Of a stretch of DNA of 34,506 nt, positions 12,301 to 23,164 are shown one piece after another. Under the pieces are notes generated by a model, which was not told the DNA's origin, ran no database searches, and worked only from the letters and a program-made list of their open reading frames with translations. This stretch comes from Pelargonium nanum (taxonomy: Eukaryota > Streptophyta > Magnoliopsida > Geraniales > Geraniaceae), in the NCBI GenBank assembly GCA_036897485.1, contig JAYMTF010000512.1, forward strand, positions 1 to 34,506, in the 5' to 3' direction. Position numbers and translations under genes: made by a program. The first letter of the stretch is position 1. Every line of letters begins with the position of its first letter.

Positions 12301-12514
12301 TCTTGACAAAATTGATTCCGAACTTTTATTTAAGCGTCCAGGTATGGTTGTTCCTGGTGGGTGGTGCATAGGAAGTGGGGAAAACGGGACTGATCCGTGT
12401 TCCGTTATTGGAAACACTACGGTCCTTAGGCCCACTGCTGGAGCAAAACGGCTAGAAAAATTAATTAGCGTACTTTTATCGAGTGAAAACTTCCGACCAA
12501 AGCAGTGCAAGTAA
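9312..12514 (+). CDS. GLCAT14A: GT14 beta-glucuronosyltransferase, GLCAT14A-like, four exons
   Basis: Exons are 9312-9888, 9972-10047, 10139-10254 and 12000-12514. All introns are GT-AG, phases agree, and the joined frame encodes 427 residues, normal for plant GT14 proteins. It is a type II Golgi membrane protein: short basic cytosolic tail, membrane span at about residues 21-41, then the GT14 (core-2/I-branching-like) domain from about 75. Recognisable blocks are FAYLISGSNGD, HLDRE, WDWFINLSASDYPLVTQDD, SDIGWKEYQRAKPII and GSAWMALSRPFIDYCIWGWD. Arabidopsis GLCAT14 enzymes add glucuronic acid to beta-1,6- and beta-1,3-galactans of arabinogalactan proteins. The gene symbol rests on protein resemblance plus position next to the PPR gene; a GLCAT14 paralogue is the alternative. 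Intron 3 is long (1,745 bases) and carries a SINE insertion. Confidence 0.92.
11080..11109. repeat. Degenerate end of a CTCCCTCCGTCCC-type MITE
   Basis: TACTCCCTATGTACCAAAAT resembles the widespread Stowaway/mariner-type MITE end beginning TACTCCCTCCGTCCC. It sits in intron 3 of the GT14 gene. No second end was found. Confidence 0.35.
11637..11690 (+). mobile_element. 5'-truncated SINE insertion with target-site duplication
   Basis: A 54-base insert ends in CCCGTCGCTGAT followed by about 17 A's. It is flanked by direct repeats CTTAATCCTTTGT at 11624-11636 and 11691-11703 (up to 15 bases if adjoining A's are counted). Poly-A tail plus target duplication is the hallmark of LINE-driven retroposition. 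The same 3' sequence occurs inverted at 14146-14183, which shows it is a family. Confidence 0.85.
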
Positions 12515-13920
12515 CACGTGTAGTTTGTACCGAAGATGGAGTGCAATGACAGCGATTTTCTGTATTAGCAAACAGTGTCTGAAAATATACGTACACGGAT
12601 GTGTAGAGTTTATAGAGTAGCATCAATGAGAAGGATATAGTGGAAGGACACCAATTACAGAGATGGGTGGCTTATACAACTGAATTGGTTTAGTGTTTGT
12701 AACCTATTTTGTTTCCTCTTCTTCTTTTCAATGTATTGCCTCCAAGTTCATGGTTAGTCTTGTGCTTACAGTGTGGTTGGTATGCTATATGTTAGAAACG
12801 AAAATGAAAAGATAGACAAGTGAGTTGTTACTTTCCAGAATGGTAGACAAGTGAGTTGTTACTTGGGAAAATGAAAAGATACAGACACCAATTTACATCT
12901 GCATGACAGATTGAACAAATGTAGCTACAGTTATATATGTCACGACAACACCATGTTTTGATTCAATGGTTGTTTTCTCTCATTCATATTCTTTTTCTTC
13001 CTCTTTGCCAGTATAAATACTCATTTTTTTAATAGAGATGAGATCATAATTTGAGTCATTATTGCTCAACTAATTTCTCTTTAGGTGTCTCATAAAACAC
13101 ATATGAGATATTCGCTTAACAGTATACTGCTTTGTACAGACAACATGCTCTCAATCAAACACGTGGGAAAGAAGACAACATACGTACTGCAGTAGAGAAA
13201 CATCAAGGTTGATTACAATTGCGGAATCTCATAGTGTATTGACTCATTATTGCTTGTTCACTATAATAGTGTTTCATTTGTAATTTTGTTTAGAAAGAGA
13301 ATGAGATTCTCATGATAATTAGAATTAGAGTATCATTTACCTTCCTATTCTTGATTCTTATTCTCATTTGAAAATTGTTAATACAAACATTACCTAATTA
13401 GGTTATGTATTTCAATCAAAGTTAGGAGGGTAAGGTAGGGTAATATTGGAGAAAGAAAACGAATTTTTCATATCGGGTCATACACATGCATGTGCTTTTC
13501 CACGAGTTAAAAGCGTGTAGCATGTAGTGCAAAAAAGCATGAATGAGAAGAATGACCAAACTAATAATATACAAAGCACTACTTGCTAATAATGAAATTT
13601 GATCGAATTTAATAGTTAGATCAGATTTTATATCAACTCACGTAAAAAAAGAAAGAAGCATATGCACCAGGACACATGATGGTTGAAATTAATTTTTTTT
13701 CTTCTCTACTATATTACCTTCTCCTAGAGTTTGATAATCGAGTACGAAGTCCAAAAACAAAACAAAAAATCATAAAATATGCGAAGTCATTTTACAAAAA
13801 AAAGTTGAGCAGTTTCTTACCTAGCATAACTCAAGTAACCAAGAACCCCACATGAACAATGATCATGACTGGCTGGTGTTAAAAAATAAGCAAGAAAATT
13901 AAGAAACTGATAAATAGAAA
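12515..13920. other. GT14 3' flank and AT-rich spacer
   Basis: This holds the presumed 3' UTR of the GT14 gene and AT-rich DNA without a gene. TAGACAAGTGAGTTGTTACTT is directly repeated at 12813-12833 and 12844-12864 (period 31), with AAAATGAAAAGATA near both. A G-box-like CACGTG lies near 13160. Confidence 0.5.
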
Positions 13921-13923
13921 CTG

Positions 13924-13975
13924 AGGCTCGAATCTGAAAGCACGAGAGAAACAGGCACTTTAAACCACTTGGCCC
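13924..13975 (-). repeat. tRNA-like Pol III promoter, SINE head remnant
   Basis: On the minus strand, GGGCCAAGTGG (13975-13965) resembles a tRNA A box and AGATTCGAGCCT (13935-13924) a B box, about 30 bases apart. No full tRNA cloverleaf or 3' acceptor end is apparent, so a tRNA-derived SINE head is more likely than a tRNA gene. Confidence 0.5.
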
Positions 13976-14135
13976 GATGATTGTTTTATATACATTGATA
14001 GCAAGGCAAGAGATTGCAGGGTATCTTGTCACTAGAGTGATGGACTGAGCAGCTGATAAGCTTCTTAATTAATCAATGGAATTAAAGCTCAGCGCCATCA
14101 CTCTTGCGACAAGACAACCCCAACCCCTTTATAAA

Positions 14136-14280
14136 TATTTTTTTATCAGCAACGGGACATCATACTCGAAATAACAATGTTTGTCACTCTTCGAAAAGAG
14201 CGTCACCCTAAATTTCAACCCACAAATCCTACCTCATACTGTCGACAAAGAGGCTCGAACTTGAGACTTCAAACAGAATC
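14136..14280 (-). mobile_element. SINE copy, minus orientation
   Basis: On the minus strand the element has a B-box-like GTTCGAGCCT (14260-14251), a body containing TTATTTCGAGTATGATGTCC, and the end CCCGTTGCTGAT followed by an A-rich tail (14147-14136). About 38 bases at its 3' end match the insertion at 11640-11677 with roughly two differences. No A box was seen upstream, so it is 5'-truncated or decayed. Confidence 0.6.
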
Positions 14281-15130
14281 TAAAGTTCTTTTTTTCTTCA
14301 TCGTACTTTTTTTTTTTCTTTCTGGTATCTACTCCATCCATGTCTTCAACACTACAATGCCATCGCATATTTATAGCAAAACTTGGTGGTCTTTTTCTGC
14401 TCCATCATATGGAAGATTCCATGCATGGTATGCATAATATGTTCAATTCAACAACGTTGAACATGAAAACCGTACGATGTTATTAATTGTAATTCAGTCA
14501 TAGCCATTTGAACATCACGACTAGTTAATGAAATTTGGCTAATCCTCGATCAGTCAAAAGATAATTTTATGGACCTAGCTTAGCTATTTTGTTTTCACAC
14601 TACAGTGCATTGACACATACGACACACATGTAATAGCAAGTTTCCTTATCAAAAAAACAAAAAAGCTGTTGTTTTCACACTAACATATACATGAAGTTTG
14701 AATACACAATGATGACATAAATTAAAGACATTGATGAGAATAAAACTATTATAAACAACTATGAAATTAATATTTACAATATACTAACAAAGACTGGACC
14801 TGCCTTCTACCACCAAGAAAGTTGTAAAATCAAATACTCACTTCGTCTCAATATAGTGTTTCTCTTGCATATTTTTGTCCCACAATAATGTGTCTTATTT
14901 TTGTACGTTGATTATGTATAAAATATGAATAATACTCTTATAATAAATTAGTTATTATCTTTTAAATTTGTTACATAGTATTTTTCTACGTGATTATTGT
15001 ACATTGAATTTTAAACACTTGAATATTATGCAGTTTTAAATTCGCATTTTGAGCCAATATTTGAATGTCACGAGATTCAATTACAATTTGCTTTGGCGTT
15101 TAGAGTGATAGTTATTATGAACTTTTGATG
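14281..15130. other. AT-rich spacer
   Basis: No gene seen. TACTCACTTCGTCTCAATAT at 14835-14854 is a degenerate relative of the TACTCCCTCCGTCCC-type MITE end, like that at 11080. Confidence 0.4.
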
Positions 15131-15229
15131 ATACCGAAAAAGTTATAAACAAGTAGACTGCATGTGGCACTTCAAGCCAAATCATCCGTCAATTAATCAA
15201 CAAATCTGAGTCAAACATTGGGTCAAATG

Positions 15230-16225
15230 GATGAGTCACGCTTGATCAACACACAAACACCAAGATAATGCACGTCCGCGTAACTGCATGTCCACGCAAG
15301 CCATCTTCGCGCAAGGTCATATCCACGCAAGCCAATAGTTGCGACAAGAATTTAACCATGTTGTGACATTTCTCCAGACATGGAATTTCCTTGCCAACCG
15401 AGTCATCTTTGGCCACTCATCACCCTGGTTCTCGTCAAGCCAACTCGAGACTCATCCTCAGCCAACACATCTCCTCGTGGAAGCCATCTCAACTGATCTC
15501 TATCAAGACTTGTGGCGAACAAGTACAGTTTCACAAGCTCAAACAAGTGTAAGAGACACTCAAATACGCAAGTATCATCTCATCACCTTAAGTGTGATGA
15601 TTCGAAACTATGCTTCGCCCGTTGAACTTGGAGGATTCACAGAAAATAGAGAGGTCAATATCGAGAAAAAGAATCACGAACAAGGCTCGAAAGCACATTA
15701 GCGACTTCATCTCCCCAAATCTTCACTTCGTCCAGAAAGCTCGGAGGACTCTTAAAGCATGGAGAAAGCGAGCTCAAAAGAAAAGAATCAAAACGTTTGC
15801 GCACGGGCCCCACTACAATCATCAATCAATCACGTGCCACCACATAATTTTATGAGTTGGAGGCCTATATATAGAGGGCTCCACCAAAAGTAAAGAGGAA
15901 AAGAAGAGTCATTCTTGCAAAAGGTTCACTTCGAAGAGTACACGAAAACTCTATAGCGTTCTTCGTGTGTTATTCGAAATCTCTGAATATTTTTCGTATA
16001 TCTCGAATTTTTCAAAGTTCAACGCTTACATTCATACTTGTGTGGAGATCCTAATTCTCCACTCGAGACGATTCCCTTGGATACACAATCAAAGTTTTCG
16101 TTTTTATGTGTGTGTTGATCTTAGCAGGTGACATGTCTCAGATCCTTGACTTGGACCTCTGAACCGATCTCGACCCTAACCTAATTGACCAACTTTCTTG
16201 ACATGTGGAAAAGAAGAAAGCCACA
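15230..16225 (+). mobile_element. LTR-like repeat remnant with TATA box
   Basis: This GC-richer block has repeated CCACGCAAGCCA-like motifs (about 15291-15336), a TATA motif (CTATATATAGAGG near 15866), a purine-rich leader and a CT-rich downstream part. The layout resembles an LTR (U3-TATA-R-U5). Its 3' end (CTTTCTTGACATGTGGAAAAG, about 16191-16211) resembles CTTTCCTAACACGTGGAAAAG at about 8427-8447, so the two blocks may be distantly related. Open frames inside show no gag or pol motifs. Ends were not fixed. Confidence 0.35.
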
Positions 16226-18886
16226 ATATTGTTCAATACCACACCTTTGATCAAGTCAAAACAGTCGAATAAACTTCCTTTCGAGATCTTAACTCAACCT
16301 TGCTAGCAGTATCGAATAACTACTAAACAATTCATGGATACTGCTATCCCAACAAATAATGAATTAATACATATTGTGAAATAAAATAGCACAAATAATG
16401 CAAATCAAGGAAGCAGAAGATGAATCATAGAAATCGAAAGCAATGACGAAATCAAAATTTAAGGAAATAAACGTGTTATATTCCTGTATGAAAAGATTAC
16501 AAATCAATCAATATGAGAGGATAATACATCTATTATAATAACAACTAAAGCTTACACCACTAAAAAAAAGTTGTAAAGGCCTAAGTTTGACAAGAAAAAA
16601 CAAAACAAAAAGTAAGATAAATAGTTGTCGAATGGAAATACTTGTGTGTGAATTGTCTTTGAACAACGTGATTTAAGATTCACAAAACCATTTCATCTTC
16701 TTTTTTTTTTAATTGTTGCCACATCTTTCTCATTAAAAGGACCTATATATGTGTCATGACTTTGTCTTCTAATCATTATAATTAGTTTTCAAGGTAGATA
16801 TTTAGACTCAAAACTAGTTTTAGTTTTAAACTAGGTTTGTTGAATCAGATTCATGCCAAGTACTCGAGGCAATAGAAGTTGGAGGAGAGGACTACACGTT
16901 TGGCTTGGTTATTAAAGACATTTTAACTCTATCAAATCAGGTCGGTGGTATATAATTTTCATTTTGTAGTCAGTCTGCGAACCGGATAGCTCATGCATGA
17001 GCTCGATCTCGGGTTCTTTGTTTAACTTGTCAGGCTGAGTGGATTTTTGTCCATTGTTAGACATTGATGCTATTTGTTAGACGATTGCACTTAGTTAATA
17101 GTTTCACATCTCTAGACTGTTAAGAATATAAGTTTTATTTCATATACTTAATTTTTTAATGTGAATCGTTGGTGGCATATTAGGTTGAGGTCAAAGGTTG
17201 ATGACGCCATGACCATAGAGCATGTTCTTTTCTATTAAATGTAAATGTGACCAATGGGAAATCACCGGAGTCTTTAGACACATGATTGACTAAAATTCCT
17301 TTAGTTGAACCTTAAATGTGCAAATGGAACAAAATTGGAAGCTTTTTGACTGTTTTGTTACTTAAAGTTGAAAAAATCAAAGATAATTTCTTGGTATTTT
17401 CTATTTCGTTAATGAATACATAATTAATGTCGCATAGTCTCTGAGTAAGAATTTTCAAATTTCCAAAGACTATATATGTTGGTATCGATATTCCATGAGG
17501 ACGAAACCTACCGGAAATATCAAAATTATAGAAATGGATGAAGAATGTTTGATGTAATATTTTTTGCGGTATAAACAATTGCTTTTTTATTGTTGCGAAA
17601 TCCGCTCGAAACTTCAAAAAGGAAAATTGGATTTTTTTGGAGTTGTTAATATTAGTTAGTGTACTCTTTGGCCATGCAAGCTTAAGGACACCTTGGGAGA
17701 CCCAAAAATATCAAATGCAAAATCATTGTTGATGCCTTGTTTATGATGTTAAAATAATGCCGGTTTTGAGGTTGGGCGCTTGCACAGGACCCCCAAAGTT
17801 TAAGGGGCTTGCATAATTAACCGAATAACCGAAACCGACCAACACCGAGTAGAAATCGGGCCGAAATTGAACTCTTGCTAACGGCTAACAATTTACCAAT
17901 TACGGTTTATAACCGTAGCTAACCGATTGATTTTGGTTAACCGATCGAGTTTATTTTTATTGGTTCACGATTTATAAAATTTAGGTCCTAAATTTCACTT
18001 TTTACATAGAGCCCTTGAAATTCTTGAGACGGTCCTAGTTAAAAGGATACTCTTTGCAAGTTTTACTCTTCTTCTTTCAATTTGTAGCAAGATCATGACT
18101 CGGTGTATTTTGTGCGTTTAATTACCTTCTCGTTGACCTCTGAGTCGAGCATTTAAAACTCTCTGCATCTCTAAACTACTTGTCTATCGTTTTCATAATG
18201 ATACTTCAAGAGCCGGATGAAGATTAAGAAACACTTGGATGTATTTACATTATTTACAAAGATTGTCAACGACAAATGACATATATAGCTAATCTCACAA
18301 AACTCTCTTCAACCTAAGGGATTTTCAAACATAGTATGCAAATCAAGATTCAAATCATTCTTGGCAGAATCTTGAGTGCATATTGCCTCGGAACAGGAAG
18401 ACAAATCAATATGCTTGTTCTGATAAAGAGCATTAACATCATGTTTTTCTTACATCCATCCATTTTGTATGTCCAACTATAGATTCATACAATTTGGATT
18501 TTAAGACCATTAACACAACTGCATATATGCTCTTCTCTAATTCAATCAAAAGATTTAGTTCTGCTTGTCAATAAACATGTGACACTAATGGCATTTTATT
18601 TATAACCCTTCAATAATAATAGTAATAACAAGAAGTTTAGCCACAACAATTTACTTCTGTGCCAGCTTGAAATTTGAAAACCAAACTCAGAAATAGAAAA
18701 ATAGACCTAATATACTCATAAATTGAAATTTAACTAATGCTAAACATGCTCCTCTGCTTCTCCTATCCAGTTTCCACAATCTTTATCCTGAATAAGAAAA
18801 TGAGTGAATTAACATGTTATATATTGAATGAACCAAACTACACCGATTAATGTATTGATCAGTGAACAATGTTGTTATAATTTACC
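16226..18886. other. AT-rich spacer with ACCGA-rich patch
   Basis: No gene seen. At 17818-17960 there is a patch dense in ACCGAA, AACCG and CGGTTAACCG words, a common degenerate plant repeat. At 16988-17003 there is a perfect 16-base palindrome with CATGCATG at its centre. The last 100-150 bases are probably the 3' UTR of the AAA-ATPase gene that ends at 18887. Confidence 0.4.
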
Positions 18887-20428
18887 TTATTTGTCTCTAA
18901 TTTTCTTCCGAAATCCCCAAAACCCACGCAGACCTTTTAGTTTGTGTCCCTTTTTGTCCTTGGATTTCAATTTCACTTCTTCAGCTGCCTTCTTCTCTGC
19001 TTCTTCTTTGGCCTTCTTCTTCAGGGCCTTAATCAGCGTCTCCAAGCAAGCCTCGTGGTCTCCGGTTCCGGTCACCGTCGTCTTCGGCATTAAGTTCTCT
19101 GCAACATCGGCCGGAGTCATCTTGGTCTCCCCCAGCAACTCCGAAATTGTACCGAACAGTGGGTGTGAATCAAGGCTCAGATAATTCTTGGCCAGCACCT
19201 TGAAGCTCTCGAAATCGCAGTAGGAGAGCTCGATGTGCTTGTCCATCCTCCCTCTCCGAATCAGGGCCTCGTCCAGTTTCTCCTTATAATTGGTCGTGAA
19301 GATGATCAGCCTCTCGCCGCCGGTGGCCGACCAGATCCCGTCGATGAAGTTCAGAAGACCGGACAAAGTCACCTTGCTCTGCTTGCTCTTATCTTTTTTC
19401 TCTTCCTCTGAATCTGAATTCGAATCCTCGTCTTTCTCTGTTTTTCCGATCACTTGTTTTACTTTGCTCACAACTTTGTTCTCCCCGGCGGCGGCGGCTC
19501 GCTTCCCCTTCCGCTTTCCGGTGAGATCCAGAGAGCAGTCAATGTCTTCGATGACGATGATCGACTTGCTCGAGGTCTCGATCAGGAGGTTCCGGAGCTC
19601 CATGTTGCTCTTCACCGCCGTCAGTTCCAGATCGTAAATGTCGTAATTGAGAAAATTGGCAATCGCGGCAATCATGGTGGATTTACCAGTTCCGGGAGGG
19701 CCGTAGAGGAGGTAGCCTCGCTTCCAGGCCTTTCCGATTCTGGAATAGTAGTCCTTGGACTCTCTGAAGGTCGCCAGATCGTCCATGATCTCTTTCTTCT
19801 TGATCGGGTTCATCGCCAGAGTCTGAAACGTCGCCGGATGCTCGAAAACGACGTGGTTCCACTGGTCGTAGCCGCTCCCTTCGCCGTTGTTGGTGTAGAG
19901 CTTCCTCTGGCGCTTGCGGGCGAGATTGGCTCTCCCCTCGGTGAGCACGTGGTCGAGGTACGGTCCGGTGACGAGGTGGCGGTGGCGGCGGTGGAAGGTG
20001 AGGCGGTAGAGGCGCTTCTCGTTGGAGGAAGGATAGAGAGTGATGGCCGGAGCGGAGGTGTGGAGTTTGATCTTGGACCATAGGAGGTCGACGCCGTCGA
20101 AGTGGTCGTGGACCTCCTGTTGGTCGTCCATGTTGAGGACGATGGGCTGGCCGGACTTGGCGACATGGCCGCGGAGGCGCTTGGCCTGGACGGTGGACTT
20201 GTCGGAGAGGTAGCTCTCGATGGCGGTGAAGGCCTCGTTGCGGTTGAAGAAGCGGCCGGTGGATTCCTCGAAGGAGACGTGGAGGTAGGGGTGGATAAAG
20301 AAGAAGAGCTTGTCCAGAGACTTGTCGATGAAGGAACCGATATTGTCCGGGATATATTTCTGGATCATTGCCCAGAAAAACAAGAAGCTACCTATGGTTG
20401 AACTCAGTTGGCCCCACATCTTCAACAT
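18887..20428 (-). CDS. BCS1-type AAA-ATPase (AATP1/ASD-like), tandem copy 1
   Basis: An intronless 513-residue protein. It has an N-terminal hydrophobic segment (about residues 11-24, a probable membrane anchor), the plant AAA-associated region (about 25-200, including LYTNN and VVFEHPATF), then the AAA+ core: Walker A GPPGTGKST at 243-251, Walker B IIVIEDID at 290-297, sensor-1 FTTN at 377-380, RRGRMD at 391-396. A charged insert (about 304-350) and a Lys/Glu-rich tail are usual for the subfamily. Arabidopsis relatives are placed in mitochondria or ER, and some affect seed development or stress responses; the substrate is unknown. The start at 20428 follows a minus-strand TATAAATAG (20485-20493); Met4 is an alternative. 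It is a tandem paralogue of the gene at 23165-24724. Confidence 0.93.
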   Translation of the reverse strand: MLKMWGQLSSTIGSFLFFWAMIQKYIPDNIGSFIDKSLDKLFFFIHPYLHVSFEESTGRFFNRNEAFTAIESYLSDKSTVQAKRLRGHVAKSGQPIVLNMDDQQEVHDHFDGVDLLWSKIKLHTSAPAITLYPSSNEKRLYRLTFHRRHRHLVTGPYLDHVLTEGRANLARKRQRKLYTNNGEGSGYDQWNHVVFEHPATFQTLAMNPIKKKEIMDDLATFRESKDYYSRIGKAWKRGYLLYGPPGTGKSTMIAAIANFLNYDIYDLELTAVKSNMELRNLLIETSSKSIIVIEDIDCSLDLTGKRKGKRAAAAGENKVVSKVKQVIGKTEKDEDSNSDSEEEKKDKSKQSKVTLSGLLNFIDGIWSATGGERLIIFTTNYKEKLDEALIRRGRMDKHIELSYCDFESFKVLAKNYLSLDSHPLFGTISELLGETKMTPADVAENLMPKTTVTGTGDHEACLETLIKALKKKAKEEAEKKAAEEVKLKSKDKKGHKLKGLRGFWGFRKKIRDK

Positions 20429-20484
20429 TGTTAATTTCAGGTCCGTCTCTTTCTGCTACTGGTAGTGGTGACTAATTTTTTGGA

Positions 20485-20493
20485 CTATTTATA
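20485..20493 (-). promoter_or_regulatory. TATA box of AAA-ATPase copy 1
   Basis: The minus strand reads TATAAATAG 57-65 bases before the ATG at 20428, which predicts a leader of about 30 bases. Confidence 0.55.
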
Positions 20494-23164
20494 AGAGACA
20501 AGGGTCATCAAATTCTTGCAGATAACCGTTTACACTGATCGTTGCTCTGGGTCACGTGTTTGGTATTTCAATACAGTAATTGGTTTGTGACCTTGACTGT
20601 CTCTGAAAATACAAAACAATACCCCTTTATATAACAGATATTTCAAGTTTTCCTAAACAAATTTGAATTAGGAAATATTTAGAGACTTCTTAGTATTTCT
20701 TTTACTTGTTGAAAAATATTTCCAATTTTAGATTTTCTAGATTACTATTCCATGGTATGTAATATTTTCTAATTTTATTTTGTATTGGTCGGCTTGATAT
20801 ATCATTATCCGGAGTTTTAGTTGTATTGACTGTTGTTGCTACTCGTTTACGTGGTTGAATGATTAAGTTTCCATTTCTCTAGCTTGTGGAGACATGGACT
20901 CCTTGTGATAGTGGCATTAGATTGTTGTGGTTGTTCTATACTCTAAAGTAAGAAGAATTATATAAAACATATGTGATGTGTGTGACATTTATTTTGTCTT
21001 AAAAATCATTAGAGTATATGGTCAATATTATTTAAATTGTGAAATTAGTTTTTTAATTTTTTAAAATGTTTCAATAAAGTCACTTATGTTATTAAATTGT
21101 TTTTTTTTATGATATTAAATTGTTTTCTAATGCAATGTTAGAAAAAGATAATGCAGTTTTTTTATAAAAAAAAATAATGTGAGAGACTAAATTTGTTATA
21201 TATATATATTTTTGAAACTGAATTTGTTATAATTAGTATAATATAAATATCAAATAAATTTATGCTATAGCTCATGAGCTAATTTGGACCAAATTTTGAT
21301 ACTTAAAAACATTGATTCAATTATGAAATTAATTTAGAAACTTATTTGATATTAAAAGGTTAAAAAAATAATTTGTTAGCAAAATTGACAAAAGTAGCAA
21401 AAGAAGGTCGTTTGATCAATTAAATTAACATAAACTTGGTTTAGTGACCAGATTAATCTAAACTTAACGATTTATATACCGTCCTTTTAGAAAAGCCACA
21501 ATAGGTAAGAATGTCATTTCATACGGGACCAATTGGAACGCGAGTCAACAAAACTACTTGACTTTGGGGCTTGCTGCACTTTCTTGGAAAGCAAGAAACT
21601 TATTTATAGTTAATGGTGGCATGACACACTAATAAATTAGGAATGCTAAAAGATTAAGTAAGAAATCTTGTAGTCATTACTCGAAAATATGGTTGTTAGT
21701 AAAGTTTTATATATATGGCGATATGATATAATCATTAGTTAATATGAATTTTATATTTATGTCACTAAGTGGTATATATTGTTTAACGGATTGGTTGCAT
21801 CGTATCGAACTAATACAATTCAAAATGTTGGAATTTTACCGTCTTTGGGACTGTGATTCTTAACTTGCATTGATTTTGATCAATCTCTTCTTCTTGCCGC
21901 TTTCAAATTAATAGTCTGAGAAACAGCTATTGGCTTCAATCTCATCCCATATGTTGGTCGTGGTGGCTTCAATGGCCACTGATGCCAACAACGAAATCAA
22001 TGGTTTCCATTACTCCAAATTCTTTAATTAGTTGGGTTGATTCGGCTTACCTTGTATTGATTTTAAGATTATTGTTGTATGATGAGATATTTTGAGTTTA
22101 TTTCAGTTATTTTGATTGATTTTGAATAAACGTATTGATAGGTAAAAGCTTTGCTAATTTGATTTTGCAACATTGACCCTGTTAAGCCACAAGTTTAAAA
22201 AGAATGGGAAGAAGAAAAGCCACGAAACCTTACAGAATTTGAGCAAGAATGAAAGAGACTGTTAGAAAACTTGTAAAGTTTAAGGAAAGATAGTTTAAAG
22301 AATGAAATTAGATAAAACTTTGGCCAATCTAAAAGTAGCAATGTGTTGCTTTAAATTTAATTATAGTGCATATTCAAGTCAAATAATATCAGCATGTGTA
22401 TGAATAGAATTGACATAGTGAATTTTAAGTAACAAAAATAACCATTATGACCAAAATTGAAAGATAAAATATTATATCGAATATTTATACAAAATTTGGA
22501 TAGTAAATCAGTGACTTTTTGAAAGTTTTGGTAGTTAAATGATCTTTTTTTTTTTGATCGAAATGATCTTTAATCCATAACTCATAATCTGAGTTGAATT
22601 TTTTTGTATTATGAGTCTTCCTCTTTGTTATCAACCCTCAATTATATAATCAACCGTCGTTCGTGTTCTTTCCTCGTGTCCGCGACTCTATGGTCTTCTA
22701 CTATTTAGGATGAGTGGTTCATGAACAATAAGGGTGAGTGTAGCGGTAATTACACAATCCAATATTAGCTTTTGTGAGAGTGCAAAAGAATAAAAGTTCA
22801 TGTAAAAAATTCTTCAAGTGGAATAGACAAAATTTATATGCATAGAGAACATTCTCTTGAGATTTATAGACAAATCGAACATTCTCTTGAGATTTATTTC
22901 ATCCAACCCTCTATTGTTATTTGATTAATTTGATTATATACGTGATTATGCGATGAAATCTGAATAAAACCAATGTTGGAAACATCTTGCAATCACTCAA
23001 ATCGACAACGATTTATTCGATCAATACTATATGTATGTTTGATTTAATTTGATCACATTACAACTAGCTAGATACGTGGTATACACTAGTCATGGACTAG
23101 TCTCACTCTTCTCATCTTCAATTCTTTATTACACAAGTAACAGAAAGCGAACCAATGTACATTT
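20494..23164. other. AT-rich spacer between the tandem AAA-ATPase genes
   Basis: No gene seen in about 2.7 kb. GAACATTCTCTTGAGATTTA is directly repeated at 22847-22866 and 22877-22896 (period 30). A short TATATATATATATTTT run lies near 21198. The last 100-120 bases before 23165 are likely the 3' UTR of the second ATPase gene. Confidence 0.5.

Noticed and set aside
16988..17003. Perfect palindrome AGCTCATGCATGAGCT with an RY-like core
   Set aside because: It is isolated in spacer DNA far from any gene start; a chance palindrome of this length is plausible.
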